Assembly (NCBI GenBank): GCA_905250885.1 | Contig: CAJNOQ010001201.1 | Coordinates: forward strand, 1 to 34,643 | Direction: 5' to 3' | Length of the DNA: 34,643 nucleotides | Source: Didymodactylos carnosus | Taxonomy: Eukaryota > Rotifera > Eurotatoria > Philodinida > Philodinidae | Notes under the pieces: model-generated | Databases searched by the model: none | Seen by the model: only the letters and a program-made list of their open reading frames with translations | Told to the model about the DNA's origin: nothing | Program-made: the position numbers and the translations under genes | Shown: one piece after another, positions 1-10,144 of the stretch | Layout of the letters: every line of letters starts with the position of its first letter | Numbering within the stretch: the first letter of the stretch is position 1

Positions 1-640
1 CAAAACAAGTTGCAAAAAGTCAGTCTACATTTAGAGCGGAAATTGACTTCCGCAAGAATGAAAGCTGTTTTTATCTCTACCAAATCATGCAAACTGGATT
101 TTTTTTTAAATAGAGTTGTAGACCGACATCTGATCTACAATTTAGCCACTCCAAAAATTTCTTCAATGGCGGACCTTTGGGAAAAACTGTAAGAGAAGGT
201 CGGTCTACAAAAAAACGGAAAAGATGTTTGTAAAATGATTATATCTAAACAACAACAAAAAAAGTAAACAAAGTTGAACACTAATAATATGGTTAGATTC
301 ACAATTCAATTCTCTACAGGATGCGCTGCTTTCCTTTTCTTTTTATATCTTTTATATAACCAAAAATTCAGTTTTCAGATGATGAATCATCAGAAAATTA
401 AGTTTTTTCAACTTTCGAGTCCCATAACTTTGCAACGAAAGGACGTATCGAGTAGAAAATTTTTGTGGAAATGGGCAAAGTACTAGGCAAAACACAGGAA
501 AAAATTTGCTCAAGCGAACCTCTTGTAACCTGAGTTATTATAGAAACATATCTAAACAAGTGATTGTACTAGAAAGTTACGTTTCTCTCAAATATAGTTG
601 GAAAAATTTGCCGATCAATTTTATGAAAAAAATTAATTTT
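1..640. other. Non-coding stretch with fold-back sequence
   Basis: I see no credible gene here; the open frames are short and of low-complexity composition. The first 210 bases carry inverted repeats: GCGGAA/TTCCGC at 36-53, and an 11-base perfect pair TGTAGACCGAC (117-127) with GTCGGTCTACA (199-209). A related AGTCTACA occurs at about 22-29. This looks like part of a short non-autonomous element cut by the window edge. Confidence 0.5.
626..632 (-). terminator. Pol III terminator of tRNA-Ala
   Basis: A run of seven A on the plus strand reads as TTTTTTT on the tRNA strand, about 12 bases past the tRNA 3' end, as expected for RNA polymerase III termination. Confidence 0.6.
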
Positions 641-644
641 CATC

Positions 645-717
645 TGGAGAAGAGGAGAGTCGAACTCCTGACCTTTCGCATGCGAAGCGACCGCTCTACC
701 AACTGAGCTACATCCCC
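645..717 (-). tRNA. tRNA-Ala (anticodon CGC)
   Basis: Read on the minus strand this folds as a tRNA: acceptor GGGGATG/CTTCTCC, D-arm GCTC-AGTTGGTA-GAGC, anticodon loop TTCGCAT giving anticodon CGC, a five-base variable loop, T-arm AGGAG/CTCCT with loop TTCGACT, and discriminator A at 645. The A box (TAGCTCAGTTGG) and B box (AGTTCGACTC) of the internal Pol III promoter are recognisable. The acceptor start GGGGATGTAGCTCAG and the loop TTCGCAT match the usual animal tRNA-Ala. Two flaws are visible: a T-T mismatch in the acceptor stem (position 6-67) and a G-A mismatch closing the anticodon stem (27-43). It is probably functional, but a mildly degenerate copy is possible. No intron is seen. Confidence 0.85.
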
Positions 718-832
718 TGTTTTTCTTGTGTTTCTTTGCTTAAGCATTTTATCCATTCAATTGAATATATTTTACATGAATAAATGGTACACAAAGACAA
801 ATGTATAGAAAAATAGAGAAAAAAAAACTTAA

Positions 833-2385
833 TTATATATTATTCATTTTTCCATAGCGTCGAATTTCTGTTGGAATTGTTGTGGAATCTAAAACAGATT
901 GTAGTTCATCGCATTTCAAACTAAATGATAATATTTCTTCGTCATTAAATTTTTCGTTCATATATCGATTACGATGTTTTTCTAACAAACCTCGATCTTT
1001 CAATCGATCAAATGCCTGAAAAAAAACAACAACTAAATAATCAATACAAAAGTAGGACATATTCAGTATTTGTTATATTTAAGTTATCCATTATCCAAGT
1101 CTGATTTGTTCAGTGAAAAGTAGTTTAAATGAATGATGAAACTAGTTTGATATTCTACCATCTTCGGAGTACTTCAAGTTATTCTTAATATATTAAAAAT
1201 AATGATTTAAACTTACTTTGCTAACAACACCTTTATCGTAAAAGTATTTTTGATTTTTTAAAATATATTTTGAATATTCGTTATAAACTTGTTCAAATGT
1301 AATTCTTGTGTCATTTATTTGTTGTCCATCATTTCCATCTTCGTCATCGCTATCTACAGTATGATGTATTCTTTTACCAGAATTCAATTCAATCTGTTTG
1401 ACGATATTTAACCCAATCAATAATAACAGTATTTCCAAATGTGTTAAACATCCATGAATTTGTGTGTTTGGTCGATTAAATGTTTCGCCTATATCATCGA
1501 TTGTATTATTATCATGACAACAACGAAGCATTTTTATTAGAGTTTGTTCGATATTTGCTAATGAATTATAGGTTGAAAAAGCTTTATCCATAGCCATCAA
1601 TTCATTTGAGTGATCCCTAGTACTACCGAAACGTTGTAAACAATCCTTGGCAAAATCTATTGAGTTTGGTGCATTTATAATGATATGAATGTTTGAAAAA
1701 CGTGATTTTAAACGTTTTTCCGGTAATTCGAGACAATCGGCGCGATTAGATACAGCAATTGTTATAATTGAATAGCATGCTAAAGTTGATTTATCGGCAT
1801 AAACAGTATCGAATAATGCATAGAGTATTGAATTTAATTTTTGTTGGGCAAAATATTCAAATTGATTTAAAACAATAATAAAACATCTATTTGATTTGTT
1901 TAATTTTGAAATGTACATTTCCAATAATAATTGTAAATTATCAATAGGAACTGTTGATAAATCGGGATCTATATTACAATCCGATAAATACATGTCTAAT
2001 TGTGAGGCAATTTCTTGTAAAGCTGGTGTTTCAACTGCGTGCAATAGACCTGAAAGGGAAAAAGCTGAGAAATGTACAAAAAAACCATCTTGTGCTAAGT
2101 AAAAAACGAACCATTAAGTCGAATAATAGTCATTCGATCATTAACTATGGGATCTGTTTTTAAATTTGTAAATATATGCTCAAGTACTTTTGTTTTTCCA
2201 GATGATGGAAAACCTGATACTAATAATGTTTCACTCTTCATTTCTAATATGTGACGTTTCAATAATTGCAACAACGACTCGATATTCGCTTCTATTTCGG
2301 CATTTCGAAATATCGTTGAATCTGTTGTTTTCATTATCTTTCGTTTGTTGTTCATCGATTTTTTATGTCTTAGTGACGATGACAT
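833..2385 (-). CDS. ORC4: Origin recognition complex subunit 4
   Basis: ORC4 is the AAA+ subunit of the six-subunit complex that marks replication origins and loads MCM helicase in the nucleus. Exons on the minus strand are 2385-2112, 2049-1217 and 1015-833. Together they make 1290 nt or 429 aa, close to the 436 aa of human ORC4. The start is the first ATG of the open frame. The Walker A motif GFPSSGKT lies at residues 58-65. The Walker B region (about 148-156) reads FIIVLNQFE where human ORC4 has VIFILDEFD, so the Asp and Glu are replaced by Asn153 and Gln154. The segment EKRLKSRFS, which holds the conserved arginines (human EKRVKSRFS), is intact. The C-terminal winged-helix part begins near VYNEYSKYIL and continues in exon 3 with KAFDRL. 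Intron 1 uses the unusual donor GTTCGT. The 3' end lies 116 bases from tRNA-Ala, on the same strand. Confidence 0.93.
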
Positions 2386-4082
2386 TTTCTACAAAAAAAA
2401 CAAAATTTTTATAACAAGTATAAAACCGAACTAAAAAGCCGAAACAATTAAATGTTTACTGTTATTAAATCAATGCTTTCGTCGGTAATCACAAAACTAG
2501 CTAAATAAATGTGTGAGAGCGAAAAGATTGGATTATAAAATAATACGTACGCTTTGTCTTTTAGATATCATTCTACAAACCTTTGTATATCAAATATAAT
2601 TAACTGTTTACCGAACATGCTTCATCAATAGAGAGTATAAAGTATAATGCAGCTGTCAGTGGAACGACAGCGAAAAAGGCAGAGAAATTCTGTAGTGCAC
2701 GCTTAAGATAAATAATTATTCCTCAGGAGACAATCCCAATTACATGAAGATGATGCATATTACATCTCGAAACCGTTCTAAATAATCCGTTCCGATGGTA
2801 TCTTCTTTTCCACACTCCATGCTTATTAGTTTTTAGAGCCGTGCAAGATTGTTTCTGTTATTGGATGTGTACTGCGAAAAGGTGACTCTTGCCATTGACA
2901 GTAGTGTCATCATACTTAGGATAAAAATACAAATAAACAATCAATTCATGAAGTACAAATAATATTTCGAATTCATGAAAACGATCTTTTATATACATTG
3001 AAATTCTTTCTATAATGCATAAGTATGTCGATTACTGAATGAGACAAAACAAAGCCTCTTGTCTCATTCGCTTCCTATCGCAGCCATGAAAATAATAGAA
3101 CGAAAAAAGAAAGAAAGAAAAAAGGACAACAGGTACGGGAAAAGTTATACAGCGTCGTAGCTAGAAAACGCTGCAGATATGTAATTTATTGAAAAAATGC
3201 ACCAAGATTTTGAAGAACGATACAAATTTTTTTCCGTATCTAATAAGGAAAAAATGTTGCTCTTCGTGGAATACACTATCTCCAGAATTATTGTAATAGA
3301 ATGAACTTCATTGTATTTCACCCATGTATTCCACGTATCACAGCACTCAAAATCTAATGCGAAATAAGAACAGATCTAAAGCAATAGAGCGCTGTTTCAA
3401 AATCGAGCGTACAGTATAGCGATGCTCTTATTGGCTTAGTGATGAAGCGGGCTTACCACTGCAATTCACCACGAAAACGTGAAATCCACTGTAATTTTCA
3501 TCGTGACTTTAAAATTTGTACTGTGTTCTTAAATGTAAATCTGATTGTGAAGTGAATTTTGTTTGAACTGCAAATTCTAACTATAAAATGTCAACTGTGA
3601 CGTTGATTCCAGAATGCAAAGTCCGCCGTGACAAAAGCCTCTATTAAAAACATTTGGGTCATAGATTGATAAACCTGACCTATCTGTACATCTTGCTCTT
3701 GTCTGTTTCATCTATCAAGTAACTTTCTCAATTTTATTTTCTATTATACTTATTTCTCTTCATATGTGAGATTGCAAATTCTACTTTTATCACGATCCGT
3801 TCTTCAGCTTTTATTACTATTCAATTATTTTTGCTTTTTTCTAATATTTTTTCACTGAATAACTGCATATGCTTTCTTCGAAAATATATCTGAAGATCAT
3901 ATTTTTCATACAGTTCATTTTCTTATGTGTGCTTAGTCAAGAGTCATTCCTTCTGAAGATTCACAGCTTTCTGTTCTTGTTCGTTTCGTGTTTGAAGTCA
4001 TTGTTTGTTCTTTTGCCATAGCTTACTCAATCATCAACAACTTCATTACGTGTTCTTCAGATTATTGTCTTGTCAACTAACA
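2386..4082. other. Intergenic region between divergent ORC4 and NuMA genes
   Basis: No coding potential is visible. It must hold the 5' UTRs and promoters of the two divergent genes. A small perfect inverted repeat, CGTGGAATACA (3265-3275) with TGTATTCCACG (3325-3335), could form a hairpin about 70 bases across. I recognise no element boundaries. Confidence 0.5.
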
Positions 4083-7000
4083 ATGATGAAGCTAGAGCTC
4101 ATCTTATTTAGTGTGAGTGACACATTAATTTTAACTCTTTGCCGTTACTTAAAGATCGAAATAAATTGTGGTTTGATTTAGATTAACTCGTTAATCGATG
4201 ATCCTCTTCAACCTGTGCTCGCAATCAAAGATCTTCGTACCGGTGAACATTTTCTGAACATCATTTTTCAAATGTAAATAGGTTATTCACAATGGCAGAA
4301 AATTAAGAACGCGGATTTCCTTTTTTAGTGAGTCCGAACGAGTGCCTGAGTTAAATGTCAAACTACCATCATCAGAAGAGTCCAAAGATTTATTTCATTT
4401 TATTCTTGAATATGTTTCGAGTAAGACGTTGTTTTTGATTGTATATTAAAATGTAACAAAACGACAATTAACATTTTTCTAGAACATGCAACAACACCTT
4501 TCGATGATTCAAAGATAAATGACATTATTAGCGGAAACGAAACATTATTATCAAAAGTAAGTCTCTTTTGAAATAACTACAGGTTTCACAAGCGGTTTTG
4601 TAATAAAATTCTGTTAATCCCACATGTTTTTGCTTAAATAAGCATTGATATAGAAATTACTTGCATCTATTTTAGCTTGCATTGCTTGTTGTATTTGTTG
4701 CGCATGCTAATGATCGTTTGTATTTGAAAACATCCGAGAAAAATTTAAAGTTACACGAACAATTAAGTACAATATTTGATGCACATATGATTCAAACAAC
4801 AAATAATGGTCCATATCAGTTGAATGTTGATGATGCTTTAGCAGGTAGAACAGAGGATTCTCGCGCAAACGCTTAATAATTCTATCTGTAAACTATTTTA
4901 TTTTATTTGTGTTAGATCGAGGGACAGGTAAACAACCGACACCTGTTGTTCGTAAACGTCGAACTACGGAACAATATGGTAAGCTATTTCTCATTGCTGA
5001 TTTTTGTCATTTAATTGCTACTTCTCTCTCTTTCTAGTATTCAACGATTCAATGATAAATCGTTCATCTATCCTCGATCAAAGTTATACCTCGCCAACGG
5101 TATGTTGAAATTTTAGAAAGTTTTTCTGAAAAATTTCTTTTCTATTCTCTTATAATTGGTAGCCTGTGGCAAATCGAGTTGATCCAACGCGAGCACTCAA
5201 AGCTGAAATAAATAAGCTAGCATACGAACAAGATGATTTACAACAACGGTGTGATTCCTTGGAAAAAAGCAATGAAGAATTAAGTGAGTAAGAATCAGAA
5301 GAAATAACAGAAATAAAATGTTCAAAATGGTTGATTTGTAGAAGAAGAAATTCGTGTAATGAAAGAAAAACTCCTTCAGAAATCTGATTATCAAGAAATT
5401 AAAGATGAACGTAACAAACTGATCGAAGATCTTCATATATGTGAACTTGAAAAGAAGAAGTAAGTTATACATTACGCCCGCTTTATTTTATTTGTACAAT
5501 TCCGTGGCTGGTCGCAGTGACGTAGCCGAAGGTGGGAGAGTACACCGGAATAGTCCTTCTTCATAACAGACGTTTATACGATAAAGACATTTTTGTGTTC
5601 GTTACTTCTCTCCCGTCAAAAGACTGTTCAGCTTTGAAACGAGAAAATATTACTTTTTTTTATCAATCTAGATCATAGACGGCTTGATTTGCGCTTAATG
5701 AAAATGCTTGTTTCTGTTGTTCTTTTAGGTTACACGATGTTGCAGATAATGTTACTGAATTACAACAACGAATTCGTCACTATAAAAAAGCTGAAGAACA
5801 AATGAATGAGAAAACAACGTTGTTAGAAAAAAAAGTAAAATAGAAAAGTGTCTTTGTTAGTTATCAAATTATACAAGGTTTTCTTTGTTTTAGTTGAAAG
5901 CTCGTGAACAACAATGTGAAGAGTTCGATAAACTAATTAAAAATCAGAGTGCTTCAATACTATCATTAACGACAGCAAATGATCAAGTACAATTATTAGA
6001 ACGAGATAATAGTCGATTAAAAACAATGATAAACGAAATGGAAAATAACTATCCAAGACAAATACGTATATTAGAAGACGAAAAGAAACGATTAGAAAAA
6101 CTACTGCAAGGTAATAATTTTCGTACTTAGTTATTTTTAAAACGCTGAATGTTTACGTTCCTTTAGAACCACAGTCAACCGAAGAGCCATTGATTGTTGA
6201 TGAAAAACGGCAGCTAGAAAAAGATTTACATTATCTTCAAATGAATTGGTGTGATCCAAAAGAAAAAGATGAAGAAATTCAATCATACAAAAATATCATT
6301 GAAAAACTAGAAGATTTAATTACACAAATCCGTTTAGAATGTCAAGAAGCGCGTACACAAACATGTGATCTTATGGAAGAACAAACCCGAGGTAAGGAAA
6401 TTACTTTATTTTTAAATTTAAATTGTCTACTTTTTAATTTTTCTTTTTGCTTGCAGTTCGAGATGAGTTTCATGCTCAATTAAAACGATACGAGTTGAAA
6501 TTAGACGAATTGTCGAAAGATAATAATACCATACGAGATCAAAATTCAAAAATGGTAAATATAGATTCAACTGATTAGCTGCTGTGATACCTGTAAATTA
6601 GAAGCTAGAAATGAAACAAAAAAATTTATACTTTATCTCACTTCAAAATGGAAAATCAGACTAATAAAGATGGATTTTTCTCTAGATGACCGTTCCTTTC
6701 CGAAATCCTGTGTGTGACAGACATGAGAAGTGAAGTTTTATGCGAAAAAAAATCTAAAAACAGGTTCTTAGAATCCCGAGTCGCGATAATGAGAGAAGTT
6801 CGTATTTGAACTGTTTGAACATACTGATAAGTTTTTTCTCTCTTTTTAACTATACGTGTCTACTCATATTCAGAGAAAAAAGAGAGAATGGAAACTATCA
6901 TTTTCGAGGAAAATCTTTAGTGCATCAAGGAGAACTTTAGCATATTCTACGCCTCTGCCGTATTTATTTTACTTTTTCACTGAAAAGATTTTTTCTTATT

Positions 7001-10000
7001 TATTGAACGTTCCAGAAAGTATGTTTGTATAGCAAGCCGTCTCATGCGTATTAAAAGACTCTTTGTCTTGTGTCTTGAACTGATATACTTCGTAGCATAT
7101 AGTCAAAGGCTTACAGTTGAGAGTGCTTCCTACTCAATTCTTTTGCATGTTGAATGTGTGAGTAAGAGCACACGAGCATGTGAATAAGAGCAAGGTTAGT
7201 TAATCGATTATCACTAGTACTGTTTCGCAAACAATTTTTAATTAATTTCGTTGTTGAAAATGAGCGTTCAACCGGCAATTTTATACTTCCACTATTATTA
7301 AACATTTTATCGTCTGAAGTAGAAGATTAGAACGGGACTTGCAGACAAACACCAAAAAAATCCTCTTCAGATTACTCATCAGATGTATATCACAATGAAA
7401 TTTTGAGTGATAGACACGCGTCCTGTTTGTGAATCCTTTGTCTACGAGCCTGGTCATACGAAGAAGAATAAGATTACTTTCTCGGTGCATCTTCGTATAA
7501 AAATAGCGTCGTTTCTGAGAAAAGATTATGTGAATTCTTATATCTTCATGTGTTAGCGTTTTAGAATCTACTATATGTTTTTAAATACGTCATCGTACAG
7601 TAGTCTTGCAGTAATATGACGTTCATTATTAAAAAAGTTCTAATTAAATACTTATTTCTTTTACAAACAACACTCATATGTAACCCTAGATTCTGTTACC
7701 AAGCACAAACGTTACTGTAGATATCAATTAATGACAAATTTTTCTTCTTATTAAGGATAGTGAATGTTCGCGTTTACGTAGTGAATTGTTGTTATTAAAA
7801 AAGAAAATACAAGAGCAAGATATTGAATTAAATAATAAAATTGTTTCAAATGCTGAATTAAATGTGAAATTAGATGAATTAATGAATAAACAACAACAAT
7901 TGGCATCAACGTCTAATGTTACAACTGAGCAATTACAAAAAATTCATTCATTAAAATATGAGTTGGATATTATCAAAGTTGAACGTGATCAAACAAATTC
8001 AAAATTATTTGATTTACAAATAAAATATGATCAATTAACACGTACAATTCATACGTATGAAATGAAATTGAATGAACAAGAAGAAAATGAAGCAAAATTA
8101 AAACTACAAGCTCAGGTATGCGAATTATTTTCTGTGAGATAACAGAGTTCCTAATATAATTGCTGCTTTTTGTAGAATATTCGTAAAGCTCATGAAACAG
8201 CATTAAATGAAAAACAAACTGAATTAGATCATTTAAAACAATCAATTACGGAGTTAGAGCAAAAATACGAACAGAGTGAGAAAAATTTGATTTTGAAATC
8301 AAAAGAAATGGATAATGTAAGTTTGATATTGATATCTCATTGTTAGTGTGTGTATAGGAGTTGTTTCATATCTTTAGTTAAAGAAAACGCTTGTCGCAAA
8401 GGTAGACGATATTCGTCGTCTGGGAAAATACGGCGAAGATTTACTCGAACATTATAATAACGAAAAAATGAAATTTAAAAAAGTAAATAAATAAATGAAT
8501 TTACAATGTTCAGAAAAGATAACCTATTTTGGTTTTATCTATTGTAGACTGAAGAAGAAATGGAAATAGTAAAACGAGAACATTTGAAATTATCTAATGA
8601 GCATCAACAATTACAACAAGAGTGTACAAGATGTCAACGCCGATGTGCACAGTTGGAAGAAGAACGTTCGCCACTAATAGCTCAATTAGATTTTGCTGAT
8701 AGAGAATTACGCCAGTATAAAAAACAATTCACAGAATCAATTAATAATGATGAAAATCGTAAAACGAGCGTGAGTAATCATTTGTTATTGACTTCTTTTA
8801 TGTAAAATTAATTATTAGTTCAGGACAGACATATTTATTATTAACAAACAACGATTATTTTAGACAACTGTTCATGAACACCGTCAAAAACATCAAACAT
8901 TCTCGTCTGGTAATAATTATCAACCGTTAATGACCGTTGAAAATACATCATTGCATAAAACTCATCATCAAGCACGTTTAATAAGATCTCCAAGTCTTGA
9001 TATGCGTACGATCAAACATTCTCGTAAGTCATCGAATAAAATGTGTTTTACTTACACAATGTAAGTCAAGAACTGAAGTAGATTGAACATTTTAATCTAT
9101 TGAAAACGTTCGTTTATCGACAACAAGGACAAATTTCTTGTTAACATAAGAAATGAAGAGAAGTAGCAACTGAGTAGAGACCAGAGTTCCCGATTACGAG
9201 AACCCTGATCGGAGAAGTGGTGATCCCTCCCTAAACAAATTTTTGAACTTTCTTGCAAAATTTTTGATGTTTTTCCACCAGCAACTGCCTGCCAAAAATT
9301 TCGAAAACGGTTTTTCGCCAGCCACTTTCTGCGAAACAAAATTTTTAGCCCCTCCCATCTCTAAGAACAACCGGAAACCCTGGTAGAGGCAAGAGAAATT
9401 GAAAAGAAAGCGATGACATTATAAATGAACTTGTGATAAGATTTTCTAATAGTACACTTGATTTTGTACAAGATTTTCTATGTGTTGGATTTTGAACAAC
9501 TCATTTCAGTCTGGCAGCTTCATATGCGTTTTCTTTTATTTTAAAGATGGTAATGAAAAATTAGCAACAATGGACGAAACACGGTCACTCGAAGACAACG
9601 ATTTTTTATCTTTACCAAAAAGTCAGTCATTGAATTCATTTGCTCCGTAAGTACTTTATTTCATCGATTGGATAAAGTTATTATATTGGATAAAGTTTTT
9701 TTTAATTTTTCTATGTTTAGAAATACACGTGTTCCAGTTGAATCAATGACAGCTAAATACGGTCTGTTTTATTTGCTTTTCTGATGTAGACATAAATTAT
9801 CGTTGATTTATCTTATTTTCTATAGATATCGAAAATGAAGATGAGCCCATACATTTAGATATAGGTCCAATTGGTCTGAAACGTATTCGAGAGCTTCAGC
9901 AACGAAATGATGCACAACCAAAACATTTACGTACAGCATATGCTCTTGAAACAATGGATGCAGATCCGGGCTTATTTTCAAATAGTTTCATACAACAGCA

Positions 10001-10144
10001 ACCGCCTCAACAACATTTATCAAATGTAAGTTTATTTTCGAATGCATGCATTATTTTGCTACTATCTATGAGATTTTAAGCAAGCCTTTCCTTTAGTCAC
10101 CAAAGTCATCATCACGAGTGAAAAATTTATTTCGTCGAAAATGA
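4083..10144 (+). CDS. NUMA1: NuMA-like spindle-positioning protein
   Basis: NuMA links LGN/Pins at the cell cortex to dynein and focuses spindle poles. The model has 22 exons: 4083-4112, 4182-4273, 4329-4420, 4483-4556, 4676-4844, 4916-4978, 5038-5099, 5163-5283, 5342-5459, 5729-5834, 5894-6110, 6167-6391, 6457-6554, 7756-8115, 8176-8316, 8378-8482, 8548-8769, 8864-9023, 9547-9646, 9721-9761, 9826-10025 and 10097-10144. They give 947 aa. Residues 1 to about 150 resemble the NuMA N-terminal Hook-like domain (INSLIDDPLQPVL against human VNSLHVADPVEAVL; LALLVVFVAHA against MTMLLLYHST). Residues about 200-765 are heptad-like, Glu/Lys/Gln-rich coiled coil. Residues 886-907, RIRELQQRN then PKHLRTAYALE, match the human NuMA segment RIAELQQRN then PPHLKTCYPLE next to and within the LGN-binding region. 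The tail RVKNLFRRK is basic, a possible nuclear signal. The coiled coil is far shorter than in human NuMA (2115 aa). Exon 1 (10 codons) is the least certain part, since the Trp expected before INSL is absent. Confidence 0.85.
6555..7755 (+). other. Long intron 13 of the NuMA gene
   Basis: This intron of about 1.2 kb sits among neighbours that are mostly below 100 bases. It runs from GTAAAT to TTAAG. I find no open frame with coding character and no clear terminal repeats, so the reason for its size is not visible. Confidence 0.6.
9182..9382. mobile_element. hAT-type MITE in NuMA intron 18
   Basis: This is a 201-bp non-coding element. Its left end CAGAGTTCCCGATT and right end (reverse complement CAGGGTTTCCGGTT) are imperfect terminal inverted repeats starting with CAGNG, the hAT-superfamily pattern. 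It is flanked by GTAGAGAC (9174-9181) and GTAGAGGC (9383-9390), an 8-bp target duplication with one difference; 8 bp is the hAT length. It lies wholly inside the intron 9024-9546 and is richer in G+C than the surrounding DNA. It encodes no transposase. Confidence 0.75.

Noticed and set aside
2545..4082. Possible upstream exon of the NuMA gene carrying the Trp expected before INSL
   Set aside because: I found no frame with an ATG, a Trp codon at its end and a phase-0 donor, so the short exon at 4083-4112 was kept with reduced certainty.
5515..5545. CAGTGACGTAGCC in a NuMA intron, resembling a hAT-type terminal repeat
   Set aside because: I could not find a matching inverted end or a target duplication within the intron, so it is at most a fragment.
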